Positions 1 through 9,199 are shown, counted from the first letter of the stretch. The stretch is DNA of 12,767 bases from Podila epigama (GCA_015679605.1 JAAAVE010000852.1:1-12767), one strand, 5' to 3'. Notes: a model not told the origin generated them from the letters alone. Translations and numbers: made by a program.

Positions 1-59
1 CATTTTTTTTTTTTTTATTTTTTATTTTTTATTTTTATTTTGTCTCCCTATTCAACCAG
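1..59 (+). other. 3' end of an intron of the first gene
   Basis: The window opens inside an intron. Positions 2-43 are almost pure T interrupted by single A bases, a polypyrimidine tract, and the tract is followed by an acceptor CAG whose AG lies at 58-59. The open frame that starts at base 60 joins in phase 0 to the next exon. The donor and all upstream exons lie outside the window. Confidence 0.75.
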
Positions 60-1053
60 GACAATAATGCCGAGTCTTCATCAGTTCGATATGGTCACTA
101 TCCTTCTTTGTTGCAGATCCGTCAACGCCAAGCAGACAAGTATAATGAGAAAAAGACAAAGGTGATTCAGGAACGCAGACTTTTGATGTTCCGCAATATT
201 CGACTTGTGGAATCCAAGGTAACGTATCTCTTTTTCCCTCTCTATTGTGAAATGCTTTTGGGAGCTCGTTTTCGCTTGTAGCACACGCTCTCAACGGTGG
301 TTTGCCTGATCGAAACACCCTTTTATTTGGCGAAGCCAATATCTTAAAGTTGTGCCTTTAAACCATTGTAAACTCTCATAGTATGCCAAATATGCACAGA
401 CAAAGTCACGGAGCCATCATAATACCATCTCGCGATCGATGGCACTTCAAATCAAGGAATGTCGCAATCGAAGCTTGGAAGGGGTCGCCGAAGACTTGCG
501 ACGAGCTGCTATTGAGGCTCGGTTGATTGATCTTACAAAGTTGGAGGACAAGAATGGCGATGACGATGAGAATGACTGTGAAAGTACTACCGATCATGAA
601 GTCGGCACTCCTTCCAGTAGTGGCGCCTTGGATGAGGAAATCTACATGATTATTAGTGACCCTGACGACAACGAACAAAACGAAGACGACGAAGGTACAT
701 TGCTCAGCCACGTCAAACAAGAAGAAGAGGAGGAAGGAGGACCTGAGATGTTTGAGCGCGATGTCGACAGTGACAATGAACAGGATGAAGATGACGATGA
801 CGGTGAGGATGGAGAAGAGGTCGAGGAGGAGGAGGAGGATGAGGATGAGGAGGAAGAGGAGGACGATGACGAAGATGAGGAGGAGGAAGAAGAAGAAGAA
901 GAAGAGGAGGATGCATCGAGCAAAAGAGCTCAATCCATGGATCCTGATCTTGATGTCATCATCAAGGAAGAAGTGGAAGAACCCACACTCGCTACCTGGT
1001 CCGCTGCGTTTGCATCCAAAGTCAGGGAAAGTTTGAGGAAGTGCAAATATTAG
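60..1053 (+). CDS. Acidic coiled-coil protein, Sds3/Dep1-like (3' part, partial)
   Basis: Two exons are visible: 60-218 and 382-1053, joined across a 163-nt GT-AG intron (219-381) in phase 0; stop TAG at 1051-1053. They give 276 residues of the C-terminal part; the start lies off the left edge. The first ~100 residues are charged and probably helical, beginning with a G-H-Y-P-S-L-L stretch followed by repeated Arg/Lys/Glu and ending near RAAIEARLIDL. This order (a G-x-x-P-x-L motif, then a long basic/acidic coiled coil) resembles the Sds3-like family of Rpd3L-type histone deacetylase complexes (Sds3, Dep1, BRMS1). That is a resemblance by eye, not a search. The second half is disordered, with a 47-residue Asp/Glu tract, and the tail ends in a short basic segment (SKVRESLRKCKY). 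A nuclear chromatin role is inferred. It could be an unrelated acidic coiled-coil protein. The gene model is more certain than the family. Confidence 0.82.
772..912 (+). repeat. GAG/GAA/GAT low-complexity tract coding for Asp/Glu
   Basis: This purine-rich run encodes 47 residues of which 42 are Asp or Glu, including five- and eleven-residue Glu runs. Both GAA and GAG are used, so it is not a pure trinucleotide microsatellite, but it is likely to vary in length between strains. It lies wholly within the reading frame of the first gene. Acidic tracts of this sort are common in histone-binding and chromatin proteins. Confidence 0.9.
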
Positions 1054-1151
1054 GGATTCATATCTTTTTTTTTTTTTTTTCTTTTTTCGTCGTCTAGTAC
1101 ATTTGTTTGTTATTTGTTTTTATTTTCATTATTTTTTTTATTGTATTTTCA
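1054..1151. terminator. Shared 3' region of two convergent genes
   Basis: Only 98 bases separate the stop codon of the plus-strand acidic-protein gene from that of the minus-strand Myb gene. The stretch is T-rich on the plus strand, with a 16-base T run at 1065-1080. Read on the minus strand it contains two AATAAA hexamers (1137-1142 and 1119-1124), 10 and 28 bases past the Myb stop, which are good candidates for its polyadenylation signal. No AATAAA is seen on the plus strand for the first gene. The two mRNAs must almost touch or overlap at their 3' ends. Confidence 0.6.
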
Positions 1152-3317
1152 TTATTTTTCATTCAATTCACCAACAACCTCGGGAGACGACGATAAAGAT
1201 GATGCATGCGCATCCTTGCCATCGGCAGCTGTGCTCGCACTAGTGGCCGCTTCGTCCTTCAGTTCAGGCTTGTTCAGCTCAGACCACCGTAGTCGGCACT
1301 CCCACGTCTGGCGGTTAGGGAGATATGTAGCAATGCCTATCCAGTTCTTACGCCCCAGCTGCTTAGAGGCTCGTAACAATGTCTCGTCTTCCTCGGGGGT
1401 CCATTTTGTTTTTAGATGGCTCTTGAACGACGCCTCATATGCTGATCGGCAGTGTTCCATGGTCCAAAGGCCCGGCATCGCTCTGGCAATCGCAGCCCAG
1501 TCGGGCCGGAATGTTTGAGTACCTGGCGATGTGGAGGCCTCTCTCTTAAATTTTTCCTCTTGTTCATCCACCAGTGTCATGAGCGCATCATACTCTGTCA
1601 TCGATATATGATTACCGCGTTGAGCGATGGAAGTATACTTGTGGCAGATACTCTTTGGGTTTCGGCCTGGAAGGTACTGGGTCGAAATGAGCTTCCAGTC
1701 CCGTCCAACTTCCTGAACAGCTTTGATCATCGTATCAATCTCCTCGTCCATCCAAGCACCTTTCAGACCACGCTCCTTGATCATTTTGAGGTAGTAGTGG
1801 TGGTGCTTGTACTGTCCTGGCGTCAGATCGAGTTCCATCTTTTCAGCAACTCTCTTCCACGCGACCCGTCCCGATTTGCTTTCCTTGCGAACATTCTCTA
1901 CTATTTCCCACAGCTTCTCCGAGTCCTCCTTCTTCCAGACGATACAGTTGTAACTGATATAACTGTCTGCCAACTTATGAACCTCCTCTTCAAAGTTCTC
2001 CTCGCCGAGGATCTCTGTGGACTTCAGGAAATATTCCTTTACCTGCTGCAGATTCCTTTTAGGCATGGCGTCCGCGATTGCTTTCCAGTCATTCCCGAAA
2101 CGTTTCCAAAGTCGCCAAAAGTTGCTGCTCTCAGCCTTGTACCAAGCTTTCGGTTTGGCCTTTGTTGAATGCATATCCAGGGCAATCCAGCGCTCCCGGC
2201 ATTGCTCTGCAGTGTGGGTCTTGATCTTGTCGGCCACCTTGTCCCAGCTTCCAGTGCCGTGCTTCAATACATGCTGAATGAGAATCGTCTCATCATCCAA
2301 GGACCAAGATTCAATCGGTTTTCGTTGAAGGCGATAATACTGGTGCTTGAGCTGCTCAGGTGTTACTTTGGCCATATCACGCGAGCCCAACTGTAACATG
2401 AATCCGCGCATGATCAACTTCCAATCATGTTCTCCATGCTTCTCTACCAACTGGAGCAAAACCTTGGACTGAAGCGTATCAAACAGACGATTCCGAGGTT
2501 TGTCCTTGGGTCTGGCCACTGTCCTCCATTTGGCTTGACAGCTATCACCATATATGCCAAATACTTGGCCGATCTCGCCCCAAGATTTGCCTTGCGCCAC
2601 CTGCTCGTCCAGTTTCTGCAGACGTTCCTCAGTCCAAAATTCTTCATCATGCAACAATGGATCAATGACGCTAGCAAACCGACGATGGCAGGCTCGCGGA
2701 GGGAGAGCGAGGATGGATCCGATTCTAGTCCAGGACAGATTTTGAGCCTTGAGTCGAATGATTTCCTGATCTACCTCAGGAGTGAATCGGGTTGCGCTGT
2801 ACCGGTAGCGATCCCCGTCCTTTTTTCCATCACTGTCATTGTCACTGTCGCTATCACTGCCGCTACTGTCGCTTTCCTGATCATCGTCAAATGCGCTCCT
2901 GTTATCATAATCATCATGTTCGGAGGCATTATCATCCAGGCTTGAGGCCGATTGAGCGGCCTCCACGTAGTTGCTGTCCTTGCTGGTATTAGAATTGTCA
3001 TCATTCACAGTCGGCATCTGTATAGTGTTTGGCGAATGGATAATGGTGGACGACGCCGGTGATAAAGAAGGCATGGACGGCTTTATAAGAATTATGCCAG
3101 AACTTGTGCTCGGGTGCGATCGAGGATGACAACATGTCGTTGCTTGGTGTTGCAGACAGCGCTGAAGTGGCTTGCCATGAGTGTTGGGCAGGATCCTGGG
3201 CCGAGAGATGTGTAACGAGGAAGAGAACGAGGACGAGGGAGAGGACCAAGGTGCGTATGTGGCGAGAGTCACTCCTCCTCGGCGTTGTGTTGCAGTTGTC
3301 AAGAATGCAAATGCCAT
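1152..3317 (-). CDS. Multi-repeat Myb/SANT DNA-binding protein (721 aa)
   Basis: A single uninterrupted frame runs from ATG at 3317 to TAA at 1152-1154. About nine Myb/SANT-like repeats follow one another: residues ~173-222, 226-268, 276-333, 336-384, 389-435, 459-513, 519-567, 570-632 and 637-684. Repeats 4 (SWSLDDE...SW...RERW) and 9 (KWTPEEDE...NW...RLRW) keep the classic spaced tryptophans. In others an aromatic is replaced by Phe or Tyr. Residues ~105-165 are acidic and serine-rich. Residues 1-104 contain no Asp or Glu and several Arg/Lys, like an organelle presequence. An in-frame stop lies shortly upstream of 3317, so this is the longest start, but Met82 (3074) and Met101 (3017) are alternatives. 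A sequence-specific DNA-binding or transcription role is inferred from the repeats. No target or named orthologue is recognised. It is divergent to the next gene and convergent with the previous one. Confidence 0.9.
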   Translation of the reverse strand: MAFAFLTTATQRRGGVTLATYAPWSSPSSSFSSSLHISRPRILPNTHGKPLQRCLQHQATTCCHPRSHPSTSSGIILIKPSMPSLSPASSTIIHSPNTIQMPTVNDDNSNTSKDSNYVEAAQSASSLDDNASEHDDYDNRSAFDDDQESDSSGSDSDSDNDSDGKKDGDRYRYSATRFTPEVDQEIIRLKAQNLSWTRIGSILALPPRACHRRFASVIDPLLHDEEFWTEERLQKLDEQVAQGKSWGEIGQVFGIYGDSCQAKWRTVARPKDKPRNRLFDTLQSKVLLQLVEKHGEHDWKLIMRGFMLQLGSRDMAKVTPEQLKHQYYRLQRKPIESWSLDDETILIQHVLKHGTGSWDKVADKIKTHTAEQCRERWIALDMHSTKAKPKAWYKAESSNFWRLWKRFGNDWKAIADAMPKRNLQQVKEYFLKSTEILGEENFEEEVHKLADSYISYNCIVWKKEDSEKLWEIVENVRKESKSGRVAWKRVAEKMELDLTPGQYKHHHYYLKMIKERGLKGAWMDEEIDTMIKAVQEVGRDWKLISTQYLPGRNPKSICHKYTSIAQRGNHISMTEYDALMTLVDEQEEKFKREASTSPGTQTFRPDWAAIARAMPGLWTMEHCRSAYEASFKSHLKTKWTPEEDETLLRASKQLGRKNWIGIATYLPNRQTWECRLRWSELNKPELKDEAATSASTAADGKDAHASSLSSSPEVVGELNEK
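3081..3087 (-). promoter_or_regulatory. Possible TATA box for a shorter Myb transcript
   Basis: The minus strand reads TATAAAG here, inside the 5' part of the longest Myb frame. It lies about 64 bases upstream of Met101 (ATG at 3017) and only a few bases from Met82 (3074). If functional it would drive a transcript lacking the basic N-terminus. A chance match within coding sequence is equally possible. Confidence 0.25.
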
Positions 3318-3933
3318 GGAGTTTCCGAACAGTGAATTTTAGGAAAAGGACTGAAGTAAGGAAGGGCAGCGCAAGTCAGCTTGAGGAATATGGCTGTCGT
3401 GCAAAAATGGTTGCGATGTTGCAATGCTTGTTGTTATCCGGCGACAACACAGCAAGTGGAGAACCAATGGCAAAGAAAGACAAAAGGGGTGACAAGAAAG
3501 GAATAAACAAGTTCAAAAAAAGCAGTCCCCTTCATAGCGCAGCTTCCTTTTTGGACATGGCCTCATGCTATGTGGAGTTGGGGAGTTGATGCTTTGATAC
3601 ATCCGAGCAGCACCTCATCCATTGATCAGTTATGCTTACCTGCATCAAGTGTTCAGTTGCACCTATCTGCAGATGGGAGCGTAACTGAAAGAGGCAAAGA
3701 CTAGAGCAGTGAACTTGTTCACATTCAAAGAAACGTGCCCGTGGTGCAGTGAGTGTCGAGAGTTCACCCCTTAATAGGCAAGGGCGGTGTTCACCTGTAC
3801 CTTTGGAGCCTTGACTTGAGAGAAACCGTTGGTGTATTTTCTCATCACGCATCACCTTCTGCCCTCCATTACCTCGTGCCGCTACCAACATCCATCTAAA
3901 AACACATCAGGAACACGACAAAAGGACGCGCTA
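3318..3933. promoter_or_regulatory. Divergent intergenic region between the Myb and TRS130 genes
   Basis: This 616-base stretch holds the presumed promoters of the minus-strand Myb gene and the plus-strand TRS130 gene. A CCAAT box lies at 3464-3468, about 150 bases from the Myb start. CCCCT/AGGGG motifs occur near 3484 and 3767. The heptamer GTTCACC occurs twice in the same orientation (3762-3768 and 3789-3795). The last ~80 bases before the TRS130 ATG are C-rich and lack G, as is common for fungal leaders. Short open frames on both strands show no recognisable protein. No convincing TATA box is visible for TRS130. Confidence 0.55.
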
Positions 3934-6900
3934 ATGGACTCGAAGCGTATCATCGTCACATGTAACTTTTCCCAAGTCCGACCTTTTTTCCCCACCAAAG
4001 CGACAAGGCTCACAGCACCCATGTAGTGTAGATGGCTCATCATCCTATACATCTGCATTTTTTTTTCTTCCTTTTTCTAGACAGCGACGAGAATGGCAAC
4101 TGGGCCAACATTGCGGATGACCTTGCTGCCCGTCTGCCGCTCCGAGGTTTGGTTTGGAAGCCAAGCAATGGACGTGCTGCGCGGAACATCTCCATGTTGG
4201 ATGTCGAGCTAAGACGCTTCACACCAGAGTCGTCCAAGAATCTTCCACCCGTCACTCTTCTTCAGAACCCATACCTAAACCTCTACTTTGTCAACTGTGA
4301 GGTAAATAATTCCAATTCGTCATGGGAGTGTTGGAATGTCAACGTCTGTACTTTTCCTTTTTGACAATAAGAAAACACATACTCATGCTAGAGGTGTAAC
4401 ATATAGGACAATGAGTCGTACAAGACAACTGTGAGGCAACAAATTCGCGAGTGGATCAACCTTGTGACATCGAAAAAGAACCAGGAATGGCTTATTGTCC
4501 ACGTTAGCAGTCAAGAGGGTGCTCGTAACCCTGCAAAGTTCTTGAGAGCTTCAGTATTGGATAGAATCAGGGCCGATTTCAACACTGGCAAGAGAGACAG
4601 GTACACACTCCTACTTGTCATTCAAAAAGATATTTTGCATTTTAACTTCCTTGCTAATATATTCTTGATTTCTTCACCTGGATGAAAATCGATAGAGTGG
4701 CACAGCTTAGAATGGCGGATACAGACTTGTCAGAGATGGAGCTCTGGGCTGACTTTACAGCAAAGATGAAGGAAGGCATCATTACTAGTTTCGACCAAAA
4801 TGTCATGACCTTTGAGGAGGATATTCGTCGCTTGGATTCTCAGCGCCAGATGCCAGGTTGGAATTATTGTACATTCTTTATCCTCAAAGAGGGATTGACG
4901 CACGCATATGAGATGATGAACCTACATGAAGAAGCGCTAAGACAATACGATGAGCTGGAAGCATCTTTCTTTCAGATCCTTCGAGGTAAGAACAACGAAA
5001 CAAGGAAAAATGCCTCTTCAACAAAGGGACTCTGCTATTTACAGCCTCAACATCAAAAACTCGCCATCATTGACTTTTGATACAAACTTGTATGAATGTT
5101 TTTCTTGCTAGACAATGCATTGACTTGGTACGGCAAATTTGGTGGAATGCAGGAGGGTGATGATGATGCGAATCTCCTAGACCTGAACAGGAAACCATAT
5201 CGTGATTTGATCATGCAAAATACCATCTCAGTTTTCGACTTCAGGACCTACCTCTTTGGACGCCAGTGTCACCTTCTCTTCCGTCTGAGGCGCCCAGTTG
5301 AGATCTGTCATCGCGCCTTGATCTTTATCCCATCTTTTGCACGCACAGTTCGTGAGCATGTGGTAAGTCATGACCCTTCCCGACTTATTTCTTCCTTTAA
5401 GATGCTGATGAGAAAGTAGCTCTTTTGTTAACGCTCATCCCAAATGCATTATTCGGACGACTAGCTCAATCTTACAGAAAATTTCCTGGAATCATGGATA
5501 TATTCAGCATGCATGTGCATTGTTAATGAGTGCGACGAGACTGTGCCATTGGCGAATGATGATCCCCATATGATGGTGCTGCTCGATGGTGCAAAAGCAG
5601 AGTTGCTACAGCTGGCAAGGCAGCAGGTACAATACCATTTAGTTTGATTCTTGAGCTTAGAAGATGTCTTGGTGTTACGACCTGCTTTCGCGATTACTAA
5701 CAATGCTTTCTATGCTGGGATTTTCATAATAGCTTGACAAATTGGGTATCCAACATGGTCGTCTACCCAAGGAGCTACCATTTACAATGTCTCTTGGCTA
5801 TGACAATGCACCACAGCCAGAGAACTCGGAAGAGGTTGAAAGGAAACCAATGTCCAAAGATTTATTGGATGCAGTGTCGACAAATGAATCATTTGATGCG
5901 CTGTACATGGTATGCTGAACTGGAAATTACACCTCGCAGCGTTAAAAAAAACTGAAGACACGCAAGCTTAATTTGGGGATATTTCGTTTTCTGATGTATA
6001 GAGTGTCTCAGCGAGGGCTATCAAGGGATATGACGGTAGTGGAAGGCACCGTTCATCTCTTTTGCTGCACGGAGACGTCGCAGCCTTGCAATAGTATGTC
6101 TCTGGGTCTTGACATTCAGTGTTTCTTTATATATATCACAGATGGTCATTATCGTGATCAGTATTCATTTTTATTCGTATTCTTTCTCACAGTCATAGGA
6201 AGAAGTATGCAGAGGCAGCAAGGATTCTAGAGTCTATTACGTGGCGCTATGGACACAATCACTGGACAGTGCTTGAAAATGAGCTTGTTATCAAGCATGC
6301 CAAATGCCTGAGAGAACTTGGAGACACCACCAAATATGCACAGGTCTGTCTCACCCTGCTGAGGAACATGGATGACCTCAAGGAAGAAGAACAGCTGTAT
6401 TATGCAAATGAGCTATTCAGCGCTGTTACCTCAAAGGAGCTGAAGCAGGAAATCTACCACGAATTCCAGCCAATGTTTTCTGTAAAGGTGGTTTCAATGG
6501 TGGACATTCTACAGGACGACGATGGCTCTTACGTGGACATTGAGATTGACAACAAATTACCAAAGGTACACAAAAATGAAGACATGAGTTGCGCTGGAAT
6601 TGTAGACATCTCGATGCTTTTGATATTTGAAATAGTAGTCTAACTTGGACGGGCCAACCATCATGTAGGAAATCGAGTTTAACAAACTCTCTGTGCGCAT
6701 GGTTAGCGGGGAAGTGGATGAGCTTTGGTTCAATATTCGTCATGGTGTCATGAAGCCAGGCAAGAACTCTTATCGAGTGACATGCGAGGTAAGATTTTTG
6801 CACATCACTCCTGTGCTCATACAAATGGAGCCAAAAAATTGTGGATTTTTTGAACCTTCATTAACTTTTTTCATTTACTCGATACCTGTGATAGACCTCT

Positions 6901-8819
6901 GCTTCAGGAACATATGTACTCGAAAAAGTACACTTGAAGACTGGAAAGTTGATTTTCCTTTACGACTTTTTGCAGGAGAACAAGAAGCGTATTTTCCGTG
7001 TCGACTCTCATCCACAGGCTTTGAAGGTAACCATCAAACCACCAAAGACGAGGACCCTGGGTGAGGCGAGTACATTCATCGTCCATGTGTCGAGCGGAAG
7101 AAATCAGGTGACTGATGCCAGTCTCAGTCTGATTCCAGCCTCCGAAGGCATTGCACTGCTCAATGTTCCTACGCTATCCTATACCAAGGTTTCTCTGACT
7201 GAAAGTGGCGACCAAGTGCCCTCCTCAGGAGAGATTACTCTTGAAAAATATGAAGACATTGCGTTGCCAGCATTTGGACCACATGAATCTATAGCAATTG
7301 AGGTTCCATATGAGACGTTTGTGAATGCTTTTGAGCATCACATCAAGCTTGCAGTACTGTACCTCACGCCCAACGCAAGGCGGCATACTTTCACCCTTAC
7401 CACGGCCATTGATACCCTGCTACCACTTCAAGTTTCGCACTCTTTTATTTGGCGCGATGATTGGTGAGTCTGATTGACTGCGATGCTGGGATTACACATG
7501 GTATTTAATGGTGACATCTAATTTTAACCATGTCTTTATCCCTTGCACTTTTTTCTTCGTAATGTGCATTCTTTCCAGCTTACACCTAAAGGTCAACTTG
7601 GCATGTGATGGCCATATCCCTATTCGAATCACTAACGTGTACCTTCAGCACCCAGAACACATCAAGAATGTGAAGCAGCCACCATTTGCAGGAGAGATGA
7701 CCTTATTCCCTCGACAGGACGCTAGCTTTGTGTTCAGGGTGTCTCGCGGGCAGGACTCGAATGAGGTTACTCCACAGGCACAGTTCATTGTCCATTACCA
7801 GAGCTTGCGCGATGAGGTCGAGAAAGCATTGACTACAATTGTTGAGGCAGACTTGGACAAGGCTCAGTTGAGCCAGCATGCGTCCTTTGTGTCGTCACAT
7901 TTGAAGAGCCACCTCCTAAAAGGCGTGGATTATATGGCTTATGGCATGTCAGATGAACTGCAGTTGCCACCATTGGATGTAGCCAGCTGTGAGGCCATTT
8001 TCGCGTTTCACGATGCCAAAGTCCGAGAAAAGCTGATCGATACGTTGAAGGACCTCTTCTCGGTAACAGAACCCACGGTTTTCATCCTACGAATTCAGAT
8101 ATTACCATGCTTCCTGAAGTGGACACACTCACTCACATGTGCCCTTTCTATTCTTCAATATTGCTTTTTCTTGTTGTTAGGCTAACAAGCGCCTCGATTA
8201 TGACCAGATCTTGTCATTGGTGGAACCCAATGTACCAAGAGAAGTTTCATTCCCCATTATCTTGCCAACATCCCAGATGTTGACGACGGTGGAGATTGTA
8301 GCAGAAGATAGCCAAAATCTGACAGTTGGTACACCAGCGGCTTTCAACCTGAATATCAAGCACTCGTCATACTGGAGCCCCGCCAAAGACCATGATATGA
8401 CAAGTGACTTTTTCTATGATATCTTGGTCGACTATGAGAACTGGCTTCTCAGTGGACACAAGAAGCGATTGTTCAAGGCCAAGGTAAGCATGCGCGGCGA
8501 TCGCTCTACTTGTGTTTTTTGTCTATCGCCAGAAAGATAATAACATTTCTGTTTCTATCCACTCTCTCTCCCATTCTTTTTTGCTTTGTTCCAGCCTGGA
8601 GTCAGCACGACACATACAGTGTCTCTGGTCCCTCTCAAGACGGGGCCTCTTCACTTGCCCAAAATCTTTATCACATGTGCCAACAGCAGTGTCCACAACC
8701 AAACATCGTTTGTCAATGAGGCCGAACAGGTTTTGATCAAGCCAAGGACTACAACTTCTACATTCTTTATTGACCAGCAGCGGGGAGTGCACTTCGCCAA
8801 CGGCATGGTTGACCGTTGA
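3934..8819 (+). CDS. TRS130: TRAPPII complex subunit Trs130/TRAPPC10 (1162 aa, 14 exons)
   Basis: TRAPPII-specific subunit. With TRAPPC9/Trs120 it turns the TRAPP core into an exchange factor for Ypt31/32-Rab11-type Rabs at the late Golgi. Exons: 3934-3961, 4081-4301, 4407-4600, 4696-4985, 5112-5362, 5465-5626, 5733-5909, 6002-6093, 6193-6565, 6669-6788, 6895-7463, 7579-8062, 8181-8483, 8595-8819; all introns GT-AG, 91-126 nt. They sum to 3489 nt with no internal stop; 1162 aa fits the family (about 1100-1260). Family marks: start MDSKRIIVTYSD, LPLRGLVWK (28-36), LYFVNCEDNESYK (~77), then NQEWLIVHV and an alpha-helical middle with FDFRTYLFGRQ, W(Y)GKFGG and ENFLESW. From about residue 560 the protein becomes beta-rich (Ig-like), ending PGVSTTHTVSLVPLKTGPLHLPK. 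The first exon is only 28 nt; Tyr10 is split by intron 1. Start chosen because it restores the conserved I-V-T-Y-S-D. It lies 382 bases upstream of the Rab3GAP gene on the same strand. Confidence 0.95.
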
Positions 8820-8977
8820 AAATTCTTTGAATAGCCTTCAAAATGCAAAGTTCAATGGTACAATGATGGAATACCCTTAATCATTATCTTTTCACACTTT
8901 CGTCTCGTGCTTCATGAAGTCGTTAATTTTTTGTTGGCCCATGCATGCATGCAATTCAACCAACCCACATATGACTT

Positions 8978-9001
8978 CAACAACAACAGCAGCAGCAGCA
9001 A
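8978..9001 (+). repeat. Short CAA/CAG trinucleotide repeat
   Basis: Eight consecutive triplets read (CAA)3 (CAG)4 CAA in non-coding DNA upstream of the Rab3GAP gene. It sits just before the candidate TATA box, so it is probably untranscribed promoter sequence rather than leader. Confidence 0.85.
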
Positions 9002-9020
9002 TAGTGACATCAATACCAAC

Positions 9021-9027
9021 TATAAAA
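9021..9027 (+). promoter_or_regulatory. Candidate TATA box of the Rab3GAP gene
   Basis: TATAAAA lies about 180 bases upstream of the ATG at 9202, in a non-coding gap. This distance would give a leader of roughly 150 nt containing the CA-rich stretch. No transcript evidence is available from sequence alone. Confidence 0.4.
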
Positions 9028-9165
9028 ACTGTAGCTCAACCTCTTTATACGACAATAATCTTATTCTACAGTTTCTCTTGCTTTTATTTCTCCTCCACGA
9101 GGACGCAATTCTTTGAAGTGGTGGCAAATTAGACCTCCATTCCAGTTTACCTGTAGACAGGTTCC

Positions 9166-9199
9166 AACACACACACACAGACTTACACATACACACAAA
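9166..9199 (+). repeat. CA-rich leader with (AC)6 run
   Basis: A perfect (AC)6 at 9167-9178 is followed by interrupted CA repeats up to an A run that abuts the ATG at 9202. The leader here has very few G bases and would be unstructured, which suits ribosome scanning. It is a likely length-variable microsatellite. Confidence 0.8.

Noticed and set aside
642-923. Minus-strand frame rich in serine runs
   Set aside because: It is the antisense image of the GAG/GAA/GAT acidic tract; composition is fully explained by the plus-strand gene.
406-933. Minus-strand hydrophobic frame resembling a membrane protein
   Set aside because: Another antisense frame of the acidic tract: GAN codons reverse to Leu/Phe/Ile/Val codons, so the apparent membrane segments are artefacts.
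1452-2168. 238-codon plus-strand open frame
   Set aside because: It lies antisense to the Myb repeats, shows no recognisable domain, and the minus-strand frame has clear Myb signatures.
3104-3589. 161-codon plus-strand frame in the divergent region
   Set aside because: Half of it is antisense to the Myb 5' end, with no recognisable motif and no visible promoter.
3568-3891. 107-codon minus-strand frame as an upstream exon of the Myb gene
   Set aside because: No similarity or repeat signature, and an in-frame stop just upstream of 3317 with no compelling splice link.
4032-4080. ATG at 4032 as the TRS130 start
   Set aside because: It adds a Phe-rich stretch translated from the intron polypyrimidine tract; splicing 3961 to 4081 restores the conserved N-terminus.
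6426-6824. 132-codon minus-strand frame
   Set aside because: Antisense to TRS130 exons 9-10 and the intron between them; no motif.
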